Assembly (NCBI RefSeq): GCF_900460065.1
Contig: NZ_UAVD01000005.1
Location: 1-64,000 of the forward strand
DNA length: 64,000 nt
Source: Streptomyces griseus
Lineage (GTDB): Bacteria; Actinomycetota; Actinomycetes; Streptomycetales; Streptomycetaceae
Direction: 5' to 3'
Positions within the stretch are counted from its first letter, which is position 1. Every line of letters starts with the position of its first letter. Below the pieces are notes generated by a model. That model did no database searches and was not told the origin of the DNA. It saw only the letters and a program-made list of their open reading frames with translations. The translations under genes were made by a program, and so were the position numbers. This document shows, piece by piece, positions 31,898-40,612 of this stretch.

Positions 31898-34321
31898 GTG
31901 CCGGAGAACGCGACGGAGGTCACCGCGGCCGGGATCGCGCGGCTGGCGGGAGTGGGCCGTGCCGCCGTCAGCAACTGGCGCCGTCGGCACGCCGACTTCC
32001 CCCGGCCCGTCGGCGGCAGCGCGACCAGCCCCTCCTTCGCGCTGTCCGACGTGGAGCGCTGGCTGCGGGACCAGGGGAAGCTCGCCGAGGTGCCGCTGCG
32101 CGAGCGGGTCTGGCAGGAGGTGGCCGGCCACCCCGCAGGGGCCGCCCAGGCCCTGGTCCACACCGGCTGTGCCCTGCTGCTCGTCCGTGACCGGCCCACC
32201 GCCTGGCTGGAGTTGACCGGCACGTCCGACGAACGGATGGCGCAGGCGCTGCCGTACGCCGTGGACCACGTGCTCACCGCCCGGCTCGGTCCCGACGCTC
32301 CCTCCGCCCCCGGCCCGGCCGCACCCCCCGGAACCGTCGGCACGCCGCGAACCGCCGACGCCTCCGGGCCCGACGCTCCTTCCGCGCCCGACGCCTCCGG
32401 GCACGCCGCGGTCGGGCCCGACGCCCCCGTACCCGGATCGACGGTGCCGTCCGCGATCCCGTCCGCATCCGCGCCCCCGTCGGCATCCGCGCCCCCGTCG
32501 GCATCCGCACCCCCGTCCGCATCCGCGCCCGCGCCCGGGTCCGCGCCCGACGCCTCCGGGGCACTTCACCACGCCAACCCGCCCGAGGCCTCGGGGGTTC
32601 ACAGGGCGCGAGCCGTTCACACGCCCACGGCGCGGGATCTGCTGCCCTCCGTGCCGCTGCTGCGAGCCGCCGCGGAACTCGCCGCCGGGATCGGGGCCGG
32701 ACAGGCCTTCGAGTTCCTGCTCGGCCGGCACCTGGACGCCAACCCCCGCCAGTACACGCTGACCCCGCCGCACCTCGCCGAGCTGATGGCGGACCTCGCC
32801 GAACCGCCGGCGGACGAGGGCCGCCCGGCCTCCGCCCGGCCGCTCCGCAGCGTCCTCGACCCGGCCGCCGGGACCGGCTCCCTGCTCCGTGCCGTCACCG
32901 GCCCGGCGGCGCTCTACGCGCAGGAGGCCGACGCCGGGCTCGCCGCCCTCACCGCGCTGCGCCTCGCCCTGTGCGCCGACGCGACCCGCGACGCCCCCGC
33001 GTCCCCGGCCGTGCGGACCGGGGACACCCTGCGGGCCGACGCCTTCCCCCGGCTGGCGACCGACACCGTGCTCTGCCACCCGCCCTTCAACGACCGCAAC
33101 TGGGGCCACGACGAACTGGCCTACGACCCGCGCTGGGAGTACGGCTTCCCCGCCCGCGTCGAGTCCGAACTGGCCTGGGTCCAGCACGCCCTGGCCCGAC
33201 TGCGCGACGGCGGCACCGCCGTCCTCCTGATGCCTCCGGCCGCCGCGTCCCGCCGCTCCGGCCGCCGGATCCGGGCCGACCTCCTGCGCCGGGGCGCCCT
33301 CCGGGCCGTCATCGCCCTCCCGGCCGGCGCCGCACCCCCGTACGGCATCCCGCTCCACCTCTGGGTCCTGCGCAGGCCGACGCCCGGGGTCCGCCCCGGA
33401 CCGGACCTCCTGCTGGCCGACACCGCCGCACTCGCGGCGCCCGCCGCGGAGCCGGGCGGCAAAGCGGCCGGCGGGGGACGCGACCGGATCGACTGGCCCG
33501 TCGTGCGCGCCGCCGTGCTCGACGCCTGGCGCGACCGGACCGACCTCCCCGGCGTCAGCCGCGTCGTCCCCGTGGTCGAACTCCTCGACGACGACGTGGA
33601 CCTGGCCCCGGCCCGCTACCTCCACCGCCCCGCGCCCGGCGGAGGCGCCGCCGGACTCGGCGAGGTGCGGGAGCGGCTCGCCGAGACCCTCCGGCTGACC
33701 GCCCGCCTCACCCCGCCCCCCGTCGCCCCCGCCGCCCCCGCGCACCGTCCCCGGACCACCGTCGGCGAACTCGCCCGCGGCGGGGCGCTCTCGCTGCACG
33801 CCGGCACCGCGGCCCCGGGCGGCCCCGCACCCGTTCTCACCGAGCACGACGTCCTCACCGGGGCGGGCCCGACCGCGGCCACGCCCACCGGTCCCGAGGC
33901 GCCCGGCACCGCCCAGGACGAACCGGTCCTGCTCCAACCCGGCGACGTCGTGGTGCCCGTGCTCGGCGGCGGGACCGTCGTCCGGGTCGTCGGGGAGCGG
34001 GACGCGGGCGCCGCGCTCGGCCGCAACCTCCAGCTCCTGCGGCCCGATCCGGCCGCCCTCGATCCGTGGTTCCTCGCCGGGTTCCTGCGCGGCACCTCCA
34101 ACAACCGGCAGGCCAGCAGCTACGCCTCCACCGCAGCCCGGCTGGACGCCAGGCGCCTGCACCTGCCCCGGATGCCGCTGGCCGAACAGCGGCGGTTCGG
34201 GGAGCGGTTCCGCGAACTGGCCGCCTTCGAGGAAGCGCTGCGCTCGGCGGAACGGATCGGCGGGCTGCTGATCCAGGGGATGTACGACGGACTGGCGGAC
34301 GGCACGGTCGCGCCCACGTGA
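31898..34321 (+). CDS. Orphan N6-adenine DNA methylase (HsdM-like), variant motif IV
   Basis: 807 residues from GTG 31898, chosen for GAGGGAGA upstream; the upstream ATG at 31856 lies in a TATGCT -10 box (31855-31860). Order: N-terminal HTH (IARLAGVGRAAVSNWRRRH, about 10-60), low-complexity Pro/Ser/Ala linker, methylase domain with SAM motif DPAAGTGSLL (from residue 321) and catalytic loop HPPFND at 394-399, then a C-terminal region resembling a target-recognition half (FLRGTSNNRQASSYASTAARLDARRL, quoted part NNRQASSYAS). Motif IV is normally N/D-PP-Y/F; here the first residue is His394, so activity is uncertain. No HsdR or separate HsdS is nearby. Confidence 0.82.
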   Translation: MPENATEVTAAGIARLAGVGRAAVSNWRRRHADFPRPVGGSATSPSFALSDVERWLRDQGKLAEVPLRERVWQEVAGHPAGAAQALVHTGCALLLVRDRPTAWLELTGTSDERMAQALPYAVDHVLTARLGPDAPSAPGPAAPPGTVGTPRTADASGPDAPSAPDASGHAAVGPDAPVPGSTVPSAIPSASAPPSASAPPSASAPPSASAPAPGSAPDASGALHHANPPEASGVHRARAVHTPTARDLLPSVPLLRAAAELAAGIGAGQAFEFLLGRHLDANPRQYTLTPPHLAELMADLAEPPADEGRPASARPLRSVLDPAAGTGSLLRAVTGPAALYAQEADAGLAALTALRLALCADATRDAPASPAVRTGDTLRADAFPRLATDTVLCHPPFNDRNWGHDELAYDPRWEYGFPARVESELAWVQHALARLRDGGTAVLLMPPAAASRRSGRRIRADLLRRGALRAVIALPAGAAPPYGIPLHLWVLRRPTPGVRPGPDLLLADTAALAAPAAEPGGKAAGGGRDRIDWPVVRAAVLDAWRDRTDLPGVSRVVPVVELLDDDVDLAPARYLHRPAPGGGAAGLGEVRERLAETLRLTARLTPPPVAPAAPAHRPRTTVGELARGGALSLHAGTAAPGGPAPVLTEHDVLTGAGPTAATPTGPEAPGTAQDEPVLLQPGDVVVPVLGGGTVVRVVGERDAGAALGRNLQLLRPDPAALDPWFLAGFLRGTSNNRQASSYASTAARLDARRLHLPRMPLAEQRRFGERFRELAAFEEALRSAERIGGLLIQGMYDGLADGTVAPT
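32465..32540. repeat. 18-nt tandem repeat inside methylase linker
   Basis: Unit GCATCCGCGCCCCCGTCG repeats about four times with few mismatches and encodes PSASAP-type repeats in the linker between HTH and methylase domain. Length variation would keep frame. Confidence 0.8.
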
Positions 34322-34420
34322 GGTGAACCACGGCGGTCGGGCACAACCCGGGGCCGGCCGGTCGGTGGAGGTGTATACGCTCACCCCACACGTCCGACAT
34401 ACGCGTCCCAGGAGCAGCAC

Positions 34421-35038
34421 ATGCACGGCTACGGCCCGACGCCGCAGCAGCAGACGACATCCCGGCCGTCCTCGGGCACGCTCACGACGGTGCGCGTGAT
34501 CCTCGTGACGGTGACCGTGCTGAGCTGCGGCCTGCTGGGATGGGTGGCGATGCTGCGGCTGGCGTTCGTCACCCGCAAGCCGCGCGACTGGGTGCTGCTC
34601 GCGGTCGTGATCGTCCTCAACGCCGCACTGTTCGCCTTCATCATGGGCACCCCCGACGACCCCGACGACATGTCGGACGCGGCGGCGCTGCTCATGATGG
34701 TCTGGATCATCGGCCTGCTGGCCGGGGTGATCACCTATTACCTGTACACGGAGATCCGCCACTACAGCTCCCTCGGCTCCCCGGCCCCGTACCCCGCTCC
34801 CGGGCACCCCGCGCCGCTCCCGTACCAGCAGCCCCCGGTACACCACCAGCACCCGGGCCCGGGCCCGCAGCAGAGCCGGCACCAGGGCCCGCAGCCCAAC
34901 CCGTACACCGCGCCGACCCCGCCGCCCACGCCCGCTCCCGCGCCCCGGCGCCTCGACCAGGTCCGGGCCGAGCTGGACGAGCTGAGCGACTACCTCCGCA
35001 AGGAGAACAACGGGAACCGGGAGGGCGAGGGCCGGTGA
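34421..35038 (+). CDS. Small integral membrane protein with Pro-rich tail
   Basis: 205 residues, ATG with AGGAG seven bases upstream. Three membrane helices (about 24-47, 58-74, 88-108), then a cytoplasmic Pro/Gln/His-rich segment and a C-terminal coiled-coil-like end RRLDQVRAELDELSDYLRKEN. Unknown family. Its stop overlaps the kinase start (GTGA), so it may be the kinase's membrane partner or substrate. Confidence 0.75.
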   Translation: MHGYGPTPQQQTTSRPSSGTLTTVRVILVTVTVLSCGLLGWVAMLRLAFVTRKPRDWVLLAVVIVLNAALFAFIMGTPDDPDDMSDAAALLMMVWIIGLLAGVITYYLYTEIRHYSSLGSPAPYPAPGHPAPLPYQQPPVHHQHPGPGPQQSRHQGPQPNPYTAPTPPPTPAPAPRRLDQVRAELDELSDYLRKENNGNREGEGR

Positions 35039-36672
35039 GCGGGCGGATCATCGCCGACCGGTACGAACTGGCGACCATCCTCGGCCAGGGCGGCATGGGC
35101 CAGGTGTGGACGGCCTACGACCGGCGCCTCGACCGCCGCGTCGCCGTGAAGCTGCTCCGCCCCGACCGGGTCGCCGGGCCCACCGGCAGCGACGCCGCCG
35201 ACGAACTGCGCCGCCGCTTCGTCCGCGAGTGCCGGGTCACCGCGCAGGTCGACCACCCGGGCCTGGTCACCGTCCACGACGCGGGCAGCGACGACGACGA
35301 CCTCTACCTCGTCATGCAGTACGTCGAGGGCGCCGACCTCGCCGACCATCTCGCCGAGCGGAGCCCCTACCCCTGGCCGTGGGCCGTCGCGGTCGCCGCC
35401 CAGCTCTGCGCGGTCCTCTGCGCCGTGCACGCGGTGCCGATCGTCCACCGCGACCTCAAGCCCCGCAACGTGATGATCCGGCCCGACGGCACCGTCACCG
35501 TCCTCGACCTCGGCGTCGCCTCCGTCCTCGACACGGACACCACCCGCCTCACCCACACCGGTTCGCCCATCGGCTCCCCGGCCTACATGGCACCCGAGCA
35601 GGCGATGGGCGGCGCGGTCGGCCCGTACACCGACCTGTACGCCCTCGGGGTGCTCCTGCACGAACTCCTCAGCGGAGACGTGCCGTTCGCCGGTTCCACC
35701 GCGCTCGGCGTCCTGCACCGCCACCTCTACGAGCCACCGCGCCCGGTCCGCGAGACCCGCCCCGAGGTCCCCGTCGCGCTGGAGGCCCTCGTGCTGCGGC
35801 TCCTCGCCAAGGACCCCCAGGGCAGGCCCGCCTCCGCCCAGGAGGTGTACGAGGACCTCGCCCCGCTGCTGCCGAAGCACGGGACCCCCGCCGAACCGCT
35901 CGACCCGACGCGTCCGTTCCTGCGCCCGCACGCCCCCTGGCCGGACCGGGCCGCCACCCCGGCCCCCGTGCCCGCGCCCGCCGCCTTCGCCGCGCCGCCC
36001 CCCTCCCTCGGCGCCCCGCCGTCCTTCACCCCGCCCCCGGCGAGCGCCCCGATACCCGCGCGCCCCGCCCACCTGCCGGCGGGTACCCCGCCGCCCGCCC
36101 GTCCGGACGTCGCACGGGCCGTGGACGAGGTGAAGAAGCTGCTCGGCGAGGGCCGGATCACCCAGGCCGTGGACGTCCTCGGCGCCACCCTCCCGGCCGC
36201 CGCCGCCGAGCACGGCGAGCACTCACCGGTCGTCCGCATCCTGCGCAAGCAGTACGCCGCGACGCTGATGGACGACGGGCAGTACCGCCGCGCCCTGCCC
36301 GAACTGCGCCGGCTCGCCGAGGACCGGGCCGCCGAAGCGGGCCCGGCCGACGCCCAGGCCCTCCAGTTCCGCTACGACGCCGCCCAGTGCCTCGAACAGC
36401 TGGGCGAAGCGGGGGCCGCGCTGGTCGAGTACCGCGCGATCCTCCCGTACTACGAGAACGCCTACGGGCCGATCTCCTCCGACCCCGGCCGCGCCCTCGA
36501 CATCCGGCACCGCATCGGACAACTGCTCCTGGCGGTCGGCGACCACACCGCGGGCCGGGCCCAGCTCCAGGCCCTGCTGTACGACGCCGAGCGCACCTAC
36601 GGGCCGCACCACCCGCTCCCGATCGACCTGCGCCGCCTCCTCAGCCACCAACGGGACGTCCGCGGCGGCTGA
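35035..36672 (+). CDS. Soluble Hanks-type Ser/Thr protein kinase with TPR-like tail
   Basis: 545 residues from GTG 35035 overlapping the previous stop. Kinase domain about 1-265: glycine loop GQGGMG from residue 17, AVKLL lysine, catalytic HRDLKPRN (His138-Arg-Asp140), DLG and APE. Then a Pro/Ala linker and a TPR-like helical region (about 365-540: GRITQAVDVLGATLP, DDGQYRRALPELRRLAED, GEAGAALVEYRAIL). No membrane helix, unlike PknB-type kinases; the membrane link may come from the coupled upstream gene. No PASTA domains. Confidence 0.92.
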   Translation: MSGRIIADRYELATILGQGGMGQVWTAYDRRLDRRVAVKLLRPDRVAGPTGSDAADELRRRFVRECRVTAQVDHPGLVTVHDAGSDDDDLYLVMQYVEGADLADHLAERSPYPWPWAVAVAAQLCAVLCAVHAVPIVHRDLKPRNVMIRPDGTVTVLDLGVASVLDTDTTRLTHTGSPIGSPAYMAPEQAMGGAVGPYTDLYALGVLLHELLSGDVPFAGSTALGVLHRHLYEPPRPVRETRPEVPVALEALVLRLLAKDPQGRPASAQEVYEDLAPLLPKHGTPAEPLDPTRPFLRPHAPWPDRAATPAPVPAPAAFAAPPPSLGAPPSFTPPPASAPIPARPAHLPAGTPPPARPDVARAVDEVKKLLGEGRITQAVDVLGATLPAAAAEHGEHSPVVRILRKQYAATLMDDGQYRRALPELRRLAEDRAAEAGPADAQALQFRYDAAQCLEQLGEAGAALVEYRAILPYYENAYGPISSDPGRALDIRHRIGQLLLAVGDHTAGRAQLQALLYDAERTYGPHHPLPIDLRRLLSHQRDVRGG

Positions 36673-36877
36673 CAGCACCGGGCACGGCACCCGGCACGAC
36701 CCCGGTACGTGCCCGTACGGCCCCGGCACGCCCCCGCGCCGGGCCGCATACCCGCCCACATCCCCAACTCCTCCCGAATCGTTGGTCGAATCAGTGGCAC
36801 CGGCCACCTCCACTGCCTAACATCGATCACCGCAAGGCTTTGTGCACTGATGCACAAACTCTCCCCGGGAGGCTCCT

Positions 36878-37534
36878 TTGCACCGCCGTCGTCGCACCGC
36901 GCTCGCCGTCCTCGCCGCGACACTCGTCGCCGCACCGCTCCTTTCGGCCTGCGGCAACCAGTCCCACCCCGGCGCCGCGGCCGTCGTGGGCGGCGAGCGG
37001 ATCGAGGTGTCGACGGTCCAGGACCGGGCCGCGGACGTCCGCAGCGCCCAGGAGAACTCTCCGGAGGCCGCCCAGCTGGTGAACAAGTCGGGCCAGCTCA
37101 ACCGCGCCAAACTGCACGGGCTGATCTTCGGCCGGATCCTCGACCGCGCCGCCGCGGACGCGGGGGTCACGGTCACCCGCAAGGAGATCCAGGAGATGCG
37201 GAAGGCCAGCGGCGCCCAGCAGGGCGGCGAGGAGCGGTTCGAGGCGATGATGCTCCAGCAGCGCTGGGTCGCCCCCGACCAGATCGACGCCGACATGCGC
37301 CAGGAGGTCCAGCTCCCGAAGCTGGCCGAGGCGCTCGGCGCGGACCTCGGCACACCGGCCGGCCAGCAGGTCGTCGGCGAGGCCCTCACCAAGGCGTCGA
37401 AGGCCCTCGACATCGACGTCAACCCGCGCTTCGGCACCTGGGACGACCAGAAGATGCAGCTCGGCACCTACAGCGCGCCCTGGATCACCCAGGTCACCGA
37501 GTTCACGCCCAAGGACTCCCCGGCCGGCGCCTGA
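36878..37534 (+). CDS. SurA N-terminal-domain lipoprotein
   Basis: 218 residues from a rare TTG start, supported by GGGAGG six bases upstream and the immediate signal peptide HRRRRTALAVLAATLVAAPLLSAC (lipobox LLSAC, Cys about 25). Mature part has AAAVVGGERIEVSTVQ and KLHGLIFGRILDRAAADAGVTVT, the SurA-N chaperone pattern; no PPIase domain follows. Likely an extracytoplasmic folding factor. Monocistronic with a strong terminator. Confidence 0.85.
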   Translation: MHRRRRTALAVLAATLVAAPLLSACGNQSHPGAAAVVGGERIEVSTVQDRAADVRSAQENSPEAAQLVNKSGQLNRAKLHGLIFGRILDRAAADAGVTVTRKEIQEMRKASGAQQGGEERFEAMMLQQRWVAPDQIDADMRQEVQLPKLAEALGADLGTPAGQQVVGEALTKASKALDIDVNPRFGTWDDQKMQLGTYSAPWITQVTEFTPKDSPAGA

Positions 37535-37543
37535 GCCGACGCC

Positions 37544-37593
37544 CGCCCGTCCGACGGGGCGCCCGAGCCGACGGGCGCCCCGTCGGACGGGCG
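37544..37593 (+). terminator. Very strong terminator after SurA-like gene
   Basis: A perfect 22-bp stem (37544-37565 with 37572-37593) around a 6-nt loop, ten bases after the stop. It separates the lipoprotein gene from mazG. Confidence 0.88.
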
Positions 37594-37640
37594 CTCGCAG
37601 CGGCGGGCCGGGGGCCCGGGCCCGGAGGTAGGTTCACAGG

Positions 37641-38648
37641 GTGAACGCCGAAGCCCCCGACACCCCCGTCGAGACCCCCGCCGACCCCGGCCGCATCGTC
37701 CTGCTCACCGCCAGCCACCGGGTCGCGCCCGGCCTGCTGTCCTGGCCGGCCTGGCGGACACTGCACGCCGCCGACCGGGTCCTCGTCGCCGGCCCGGACC
37801 ACCCGCAGCTCCCCTACCTCCACGAGGCGGGCGTACCCGTCGAACACGCCACGCCCTCCGCCGACGAACTGGTCGCCGACTGCGCGGGCGGCAGGACCGT
37901 CGTCGTCCTGGTCGGCGGCGAGGGCGACAGCCGCCTGACCGACGGCCTGGCCCGGCTCGGCGGCTCGGGCCGGGTCGCCATGCCGGACCTGGAACTGCTC
38001 CCCGGCTCCTACGACCTGCCCGGCGCCCGCCTGCTGGACCTGGTCCAGGTCATGGACCGGATCCGCCGCGAGTGCCCCTGGACCTCGCGAAAGACGCACC
38101 GGGGCCTCGCCAAGTACGCCATCGAGGAGGCGTACGAACTGGTCGAGGCGATCGAGGACGGCGACCGGGACGAACTGCGCGAGGAGCTCGGCGACGTCCT
38201 GCTCCAGGTCGTCTTCCACGCCCGCATCGCCGAGGAGGACCCCGACGAACCCTTTGCCGTCGACGACGTCGCGGGCGGCCTCGTCGAGAAGCTGATCCAC
38301 CGCCATCCGCACGTCTTCGGCGACGAGACCGCAGAGACCCCCGAGGACGTCCACGCGCACTGGCTGCGCACCAAGGCGATCGAGAAGCGCCGCACCTCGG
38401 TCACCGAAGGCGTCCCCCTCGGCCAGCCCGGCCTGGCCCTCGCCGCGAAACTCGCGAGCCGCGTCCGTACGGCGGGCCTCGACGTCCCCCTCCCGGCGGG
38501 AGACCCGGCCGGCGACCCCATCGGCTACGAGCTGCTCGCCCTCGCCGTCTCCGCCGAGGCGAACGGCACCGACCCGGAGGCCGCCCTGCGCGCCGCCGCC
38601 CGCGCCTACCGCGACGCGATCCTGGCGGCGGAGCGCGGGACGGGTTAG
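37641..38648 (+). CDS. mazG: Nucleoside triphosphate pyrophosphohydrolase MazG
   Basis: 335 residues from GTG 37641. MazG hydrolyses NTPs, including aberrant ones, to NMP and pyrophosphate. N-terminal 120 residues resemble a degenerate nucleotide/tetrapyrrole-methylase-like domain (RIVLLTASHRVAPGLLSW). MazG domain from about 140: DRIRRECPWTSRKTHRGL, EEAYELVEAI and EELGDVLLQVVFHARIAEE with the metal-binding Glu/Asp residues, then a C-terminal helical half. Length normal for actinobacteria. Confidence 0.93.
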   Translation: MNAEAPDTPVETPADPGRIVLLTASHRVAPGLLSWPAWRTLHAADRVLVAGPDHPQLPYLHEAGVPVEHATPSADELVADCAGGRTVVVLVGGEGDSRLTDGLARLGGSGRVAMPDLELLPGSYDLPGARLLDLVQVMDRIRRECPWTSRKTHRGLAKYAIEEAYELVEAIEDGDRDELREELGDVLLQVVFHARIAEEDPDEPFAVDDVAGGLVEKLIHRHPHVFGDETAETPEDVHAHWLRTKAIEKRRTSVTEGVPLGQPGLALAAKLASRVRTAGLDVPLPAGDPAGDPIGYELLALAVSAEANGTDPEAALRAAARAYRDAILAAERGTG

Positions 38649-38689
38649 TACGGTGACGACAGGGGCCCGACGAGCGACGGGGGACGGGC

Positions 38690-40612
38690 GTGGACAGCGA
38701 ACTGGAAGCGCTGGCGGATCGGTTGACTCCGCTGATCATGAGCGCCGAGCCGCATCCGTTCGAGGCGGTCAAGGCGTGCCTGCACCCGCGCCCCGTCCGC
38801 TTCCAGGCGGCACGCCTGGACCGGATGCACGCCATGTACCACGGCGGGATCCCGGGAGGCGCGGACGGCGCCCGCGGTCTGCTGCTGGCCGTCCTCGGCG
38901 ACGTGAGACGGGTCAACCCCGCCGGGTTCGCGCGGCTGAAGGAGGAGGCCGCCGACTTCACACGGCCGCCCACCTCCGCAACCACCCGGAAGCGACCCTC
39001 CCCGGTCGCGCGGCAGAACGCCTTCCAGGCCGCGCGGGAGCACACCCCCACGGCGGTCGCCGCCCCCGCGGCGGAGGCCGCGTCACACACCGCGCACAAC
39101 GCCGTCTCCGGGGGCGTCCTGCACGGCCCCGTCGTCCAGGCGGGCACGGTCGCCGGTGGCGTGCACACCTACTACACGCACCCCCCGCACTCCGCCGCGC
39201 CGCCGGTCTCCGAGTGGCTCCGGCTGGACGCGGCCGACCCGATCGACCTCGGCGTGTGGAGGCCCCGGCGGCTGCCCGGCGAATCGTTGCTGCCGCCCTA
39301 CGCTGCACGCCACTGCGACCACGAGCTGGGCGAACGGGTCCGTGAGGCGGCCGCATCGGGCGGCCTGGTGGTGGTCACGGGTGCGCCGCTCTCGGGCAAG
39401 ACCAGGACCCTGTGGGCCGCCCTGACCACCAACCTGCCGGGTACGAGACAGATCTTCGCCCCGGAGCACGGCACGGACCTGCGGGGGCTCCCGGCGCTCG
39501 TGCGCGGCCGGAGGGGGGAGAGCCCCGTCCTGTGGCTGGACCGCTTGGAGGGCCATCTCGGCGAACACGGACTGACCCCGGCCGTCCTCGCCGACCTCGT
39601 CCGGCTGCGCGTGCCCGTCCTCGCCACGATGGACGACGAGGCCTACGACGCCCGCCGCTTCGGCACGTCGGACCGCGCCCGGGTGCTCGACGGGATCGAG
39701 CCCGTCGAGCTGAACCGGGTGTGGAGCGACCGCGAGACGCGGTGCCTCGACGCCCCGGACGGGGACGCCCGCCTGCGGAGCGCCGCCCTCCGCCGCGGCG
39801 TGCACACCGTGCCCGAGTACCTGGCCGTGGGCCCGGGCCTGGTCGAGGAGTGGCGGCGGGCCGGCCGGCTGGGCCGCCACCCGCGCGGCCACCTCCTGGT
39901 GCGCGCCGCGGTCGATCTGACCCTGTGCGGAGTGCCCGTCGGCGGCATCACCGGCACCCTGCTCCGCGGGGTCGAGTGCCTGTACTCGGCGGAGCTCGCG
40001 GCGGCGGCCCGGACGGAGACGTTCGACGAGGGGCTCGCCTGGGCCGCCGCGCCCCGGCACGGGGTGAGCGGGCTTCTGGCGCCGGGCGAGGGGGAGGACA
40101 CGTGGGACGTCTTCGGCGCCCTGCCCGCCGACGCGGTCGACCGGTCGGACCACCCGCCGGTCCCGCTCTCCCTGTGGTCGATCGCCATCACGGAGACGAC
40201 GTCGAAGGACGTGCGCGCGACGATGCGCGCCAACGCCCACGCGCACCTGGCGGACCGGGCCGAGAACGAACCGGAGGCGGCTTACGTCCTCGCCTCGGTC
40301 AACGGACTGACCGGAGAGCCGGGAGCCGCGGAGTTCTGGCTCCGCAGGGCGGCGGACGCGGGCCACATCGAATCGGCGGCGATGCTGGGGGAGCTGCTGA
40401 TCGCGCGCAGTCCCGCCGAGGCGACCGGGTATCTGGAGACGGCCGCGGAGGCCGGCCTGGTCAAGGCGCAGTACCTGCTGGGCGTGGTGCTGGCCGACCG
40501 GGCGCGGCACTGGATGTCCCGGGCGGCCGAGAAGGGGTACCGCCCCGCCCAGCGGGCGCTCCCCGCACTGCGCGGAGCCGCCGGACCCCCGCCCGGTACC
40601 GTCGGGGAGTGA
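38690..40612 (+). CDS. P-loop NTPase with effector-type N-terminus and Sel1-like repeats
   Basis: 640 residues from GTG 38690. N-terminal helical domain (about 1-95) could be an effector-associated adaptor. A Gly/Val-rich linker follows (NAVSGGVLHGPVVQAGTVAGG, about 140-160, of the kind seen in actinobacterial STAND-type proteins). P-loop TGAPLSGKT at about 230-238 and a Walker-B-like VLWLDRLEG follow. The C-terminal 100 residues have Sel1/TPR-like repeats (AEFWLRRAADAGHIESAAMLGELL, AKGYRPAQRA type). No signal peptide. Its stop overlaps the P450 start (GTGA). Function unknown; a signalling or conflict-system role is inference. Confidence 0.7.
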   Translation: MDSELEALADRLTPLIMSAEPHPFEAVKACLHPRPVRFQAARLDRMHAMYHGGIPGGADGARGLLLAVLGDVRRVNPAGFARLKEEAADFTRPPTSATTRKRPSPVARQNAFQAAREHTPTAVAAPAAEAASHTAHNAVSGGVLHGPVVQAGTVAGGVHTYYTHPPHSAAPPVSEWLRLDAADPIDLGVWRPRRLPGESLLPPYAARHCDHELGERVREAAASGGLVVVTGAPLSGKTRTLWAALTTNLPGTRQIFAPEHGTDLRGLPALVRGRRGESPVLWLDRLEGHLGEHGLTPAVLADLVRLRVPVLATMDDEAYDARRFGTSDRARVLDGIEPVELNRVWSDRETRCLDAPDGDARLRSAALRRGVHTVPEYLAVGPGLVEEWRRAGRLGRHPRGHLLVRAAVDLTLCGVPVGGITGTLLRGVECLYSAELAAAARTETFDEGLAWAAAPRHGVSGLLAPGEGEDTWDVFGALPADAVDRSDHPPVPLSLWSIAITETTSKDVRATMRANAHAHLADRAENEPEAAYVLASVNGLTGEPGAAEFWLRRAADAGHIESAAMLGELLIARSPAEATGYLETAAEAGLVKAQYLLGVVLADRARHWMSRAAEKGYRPAQRALPALRGAAGPPPGTVGE

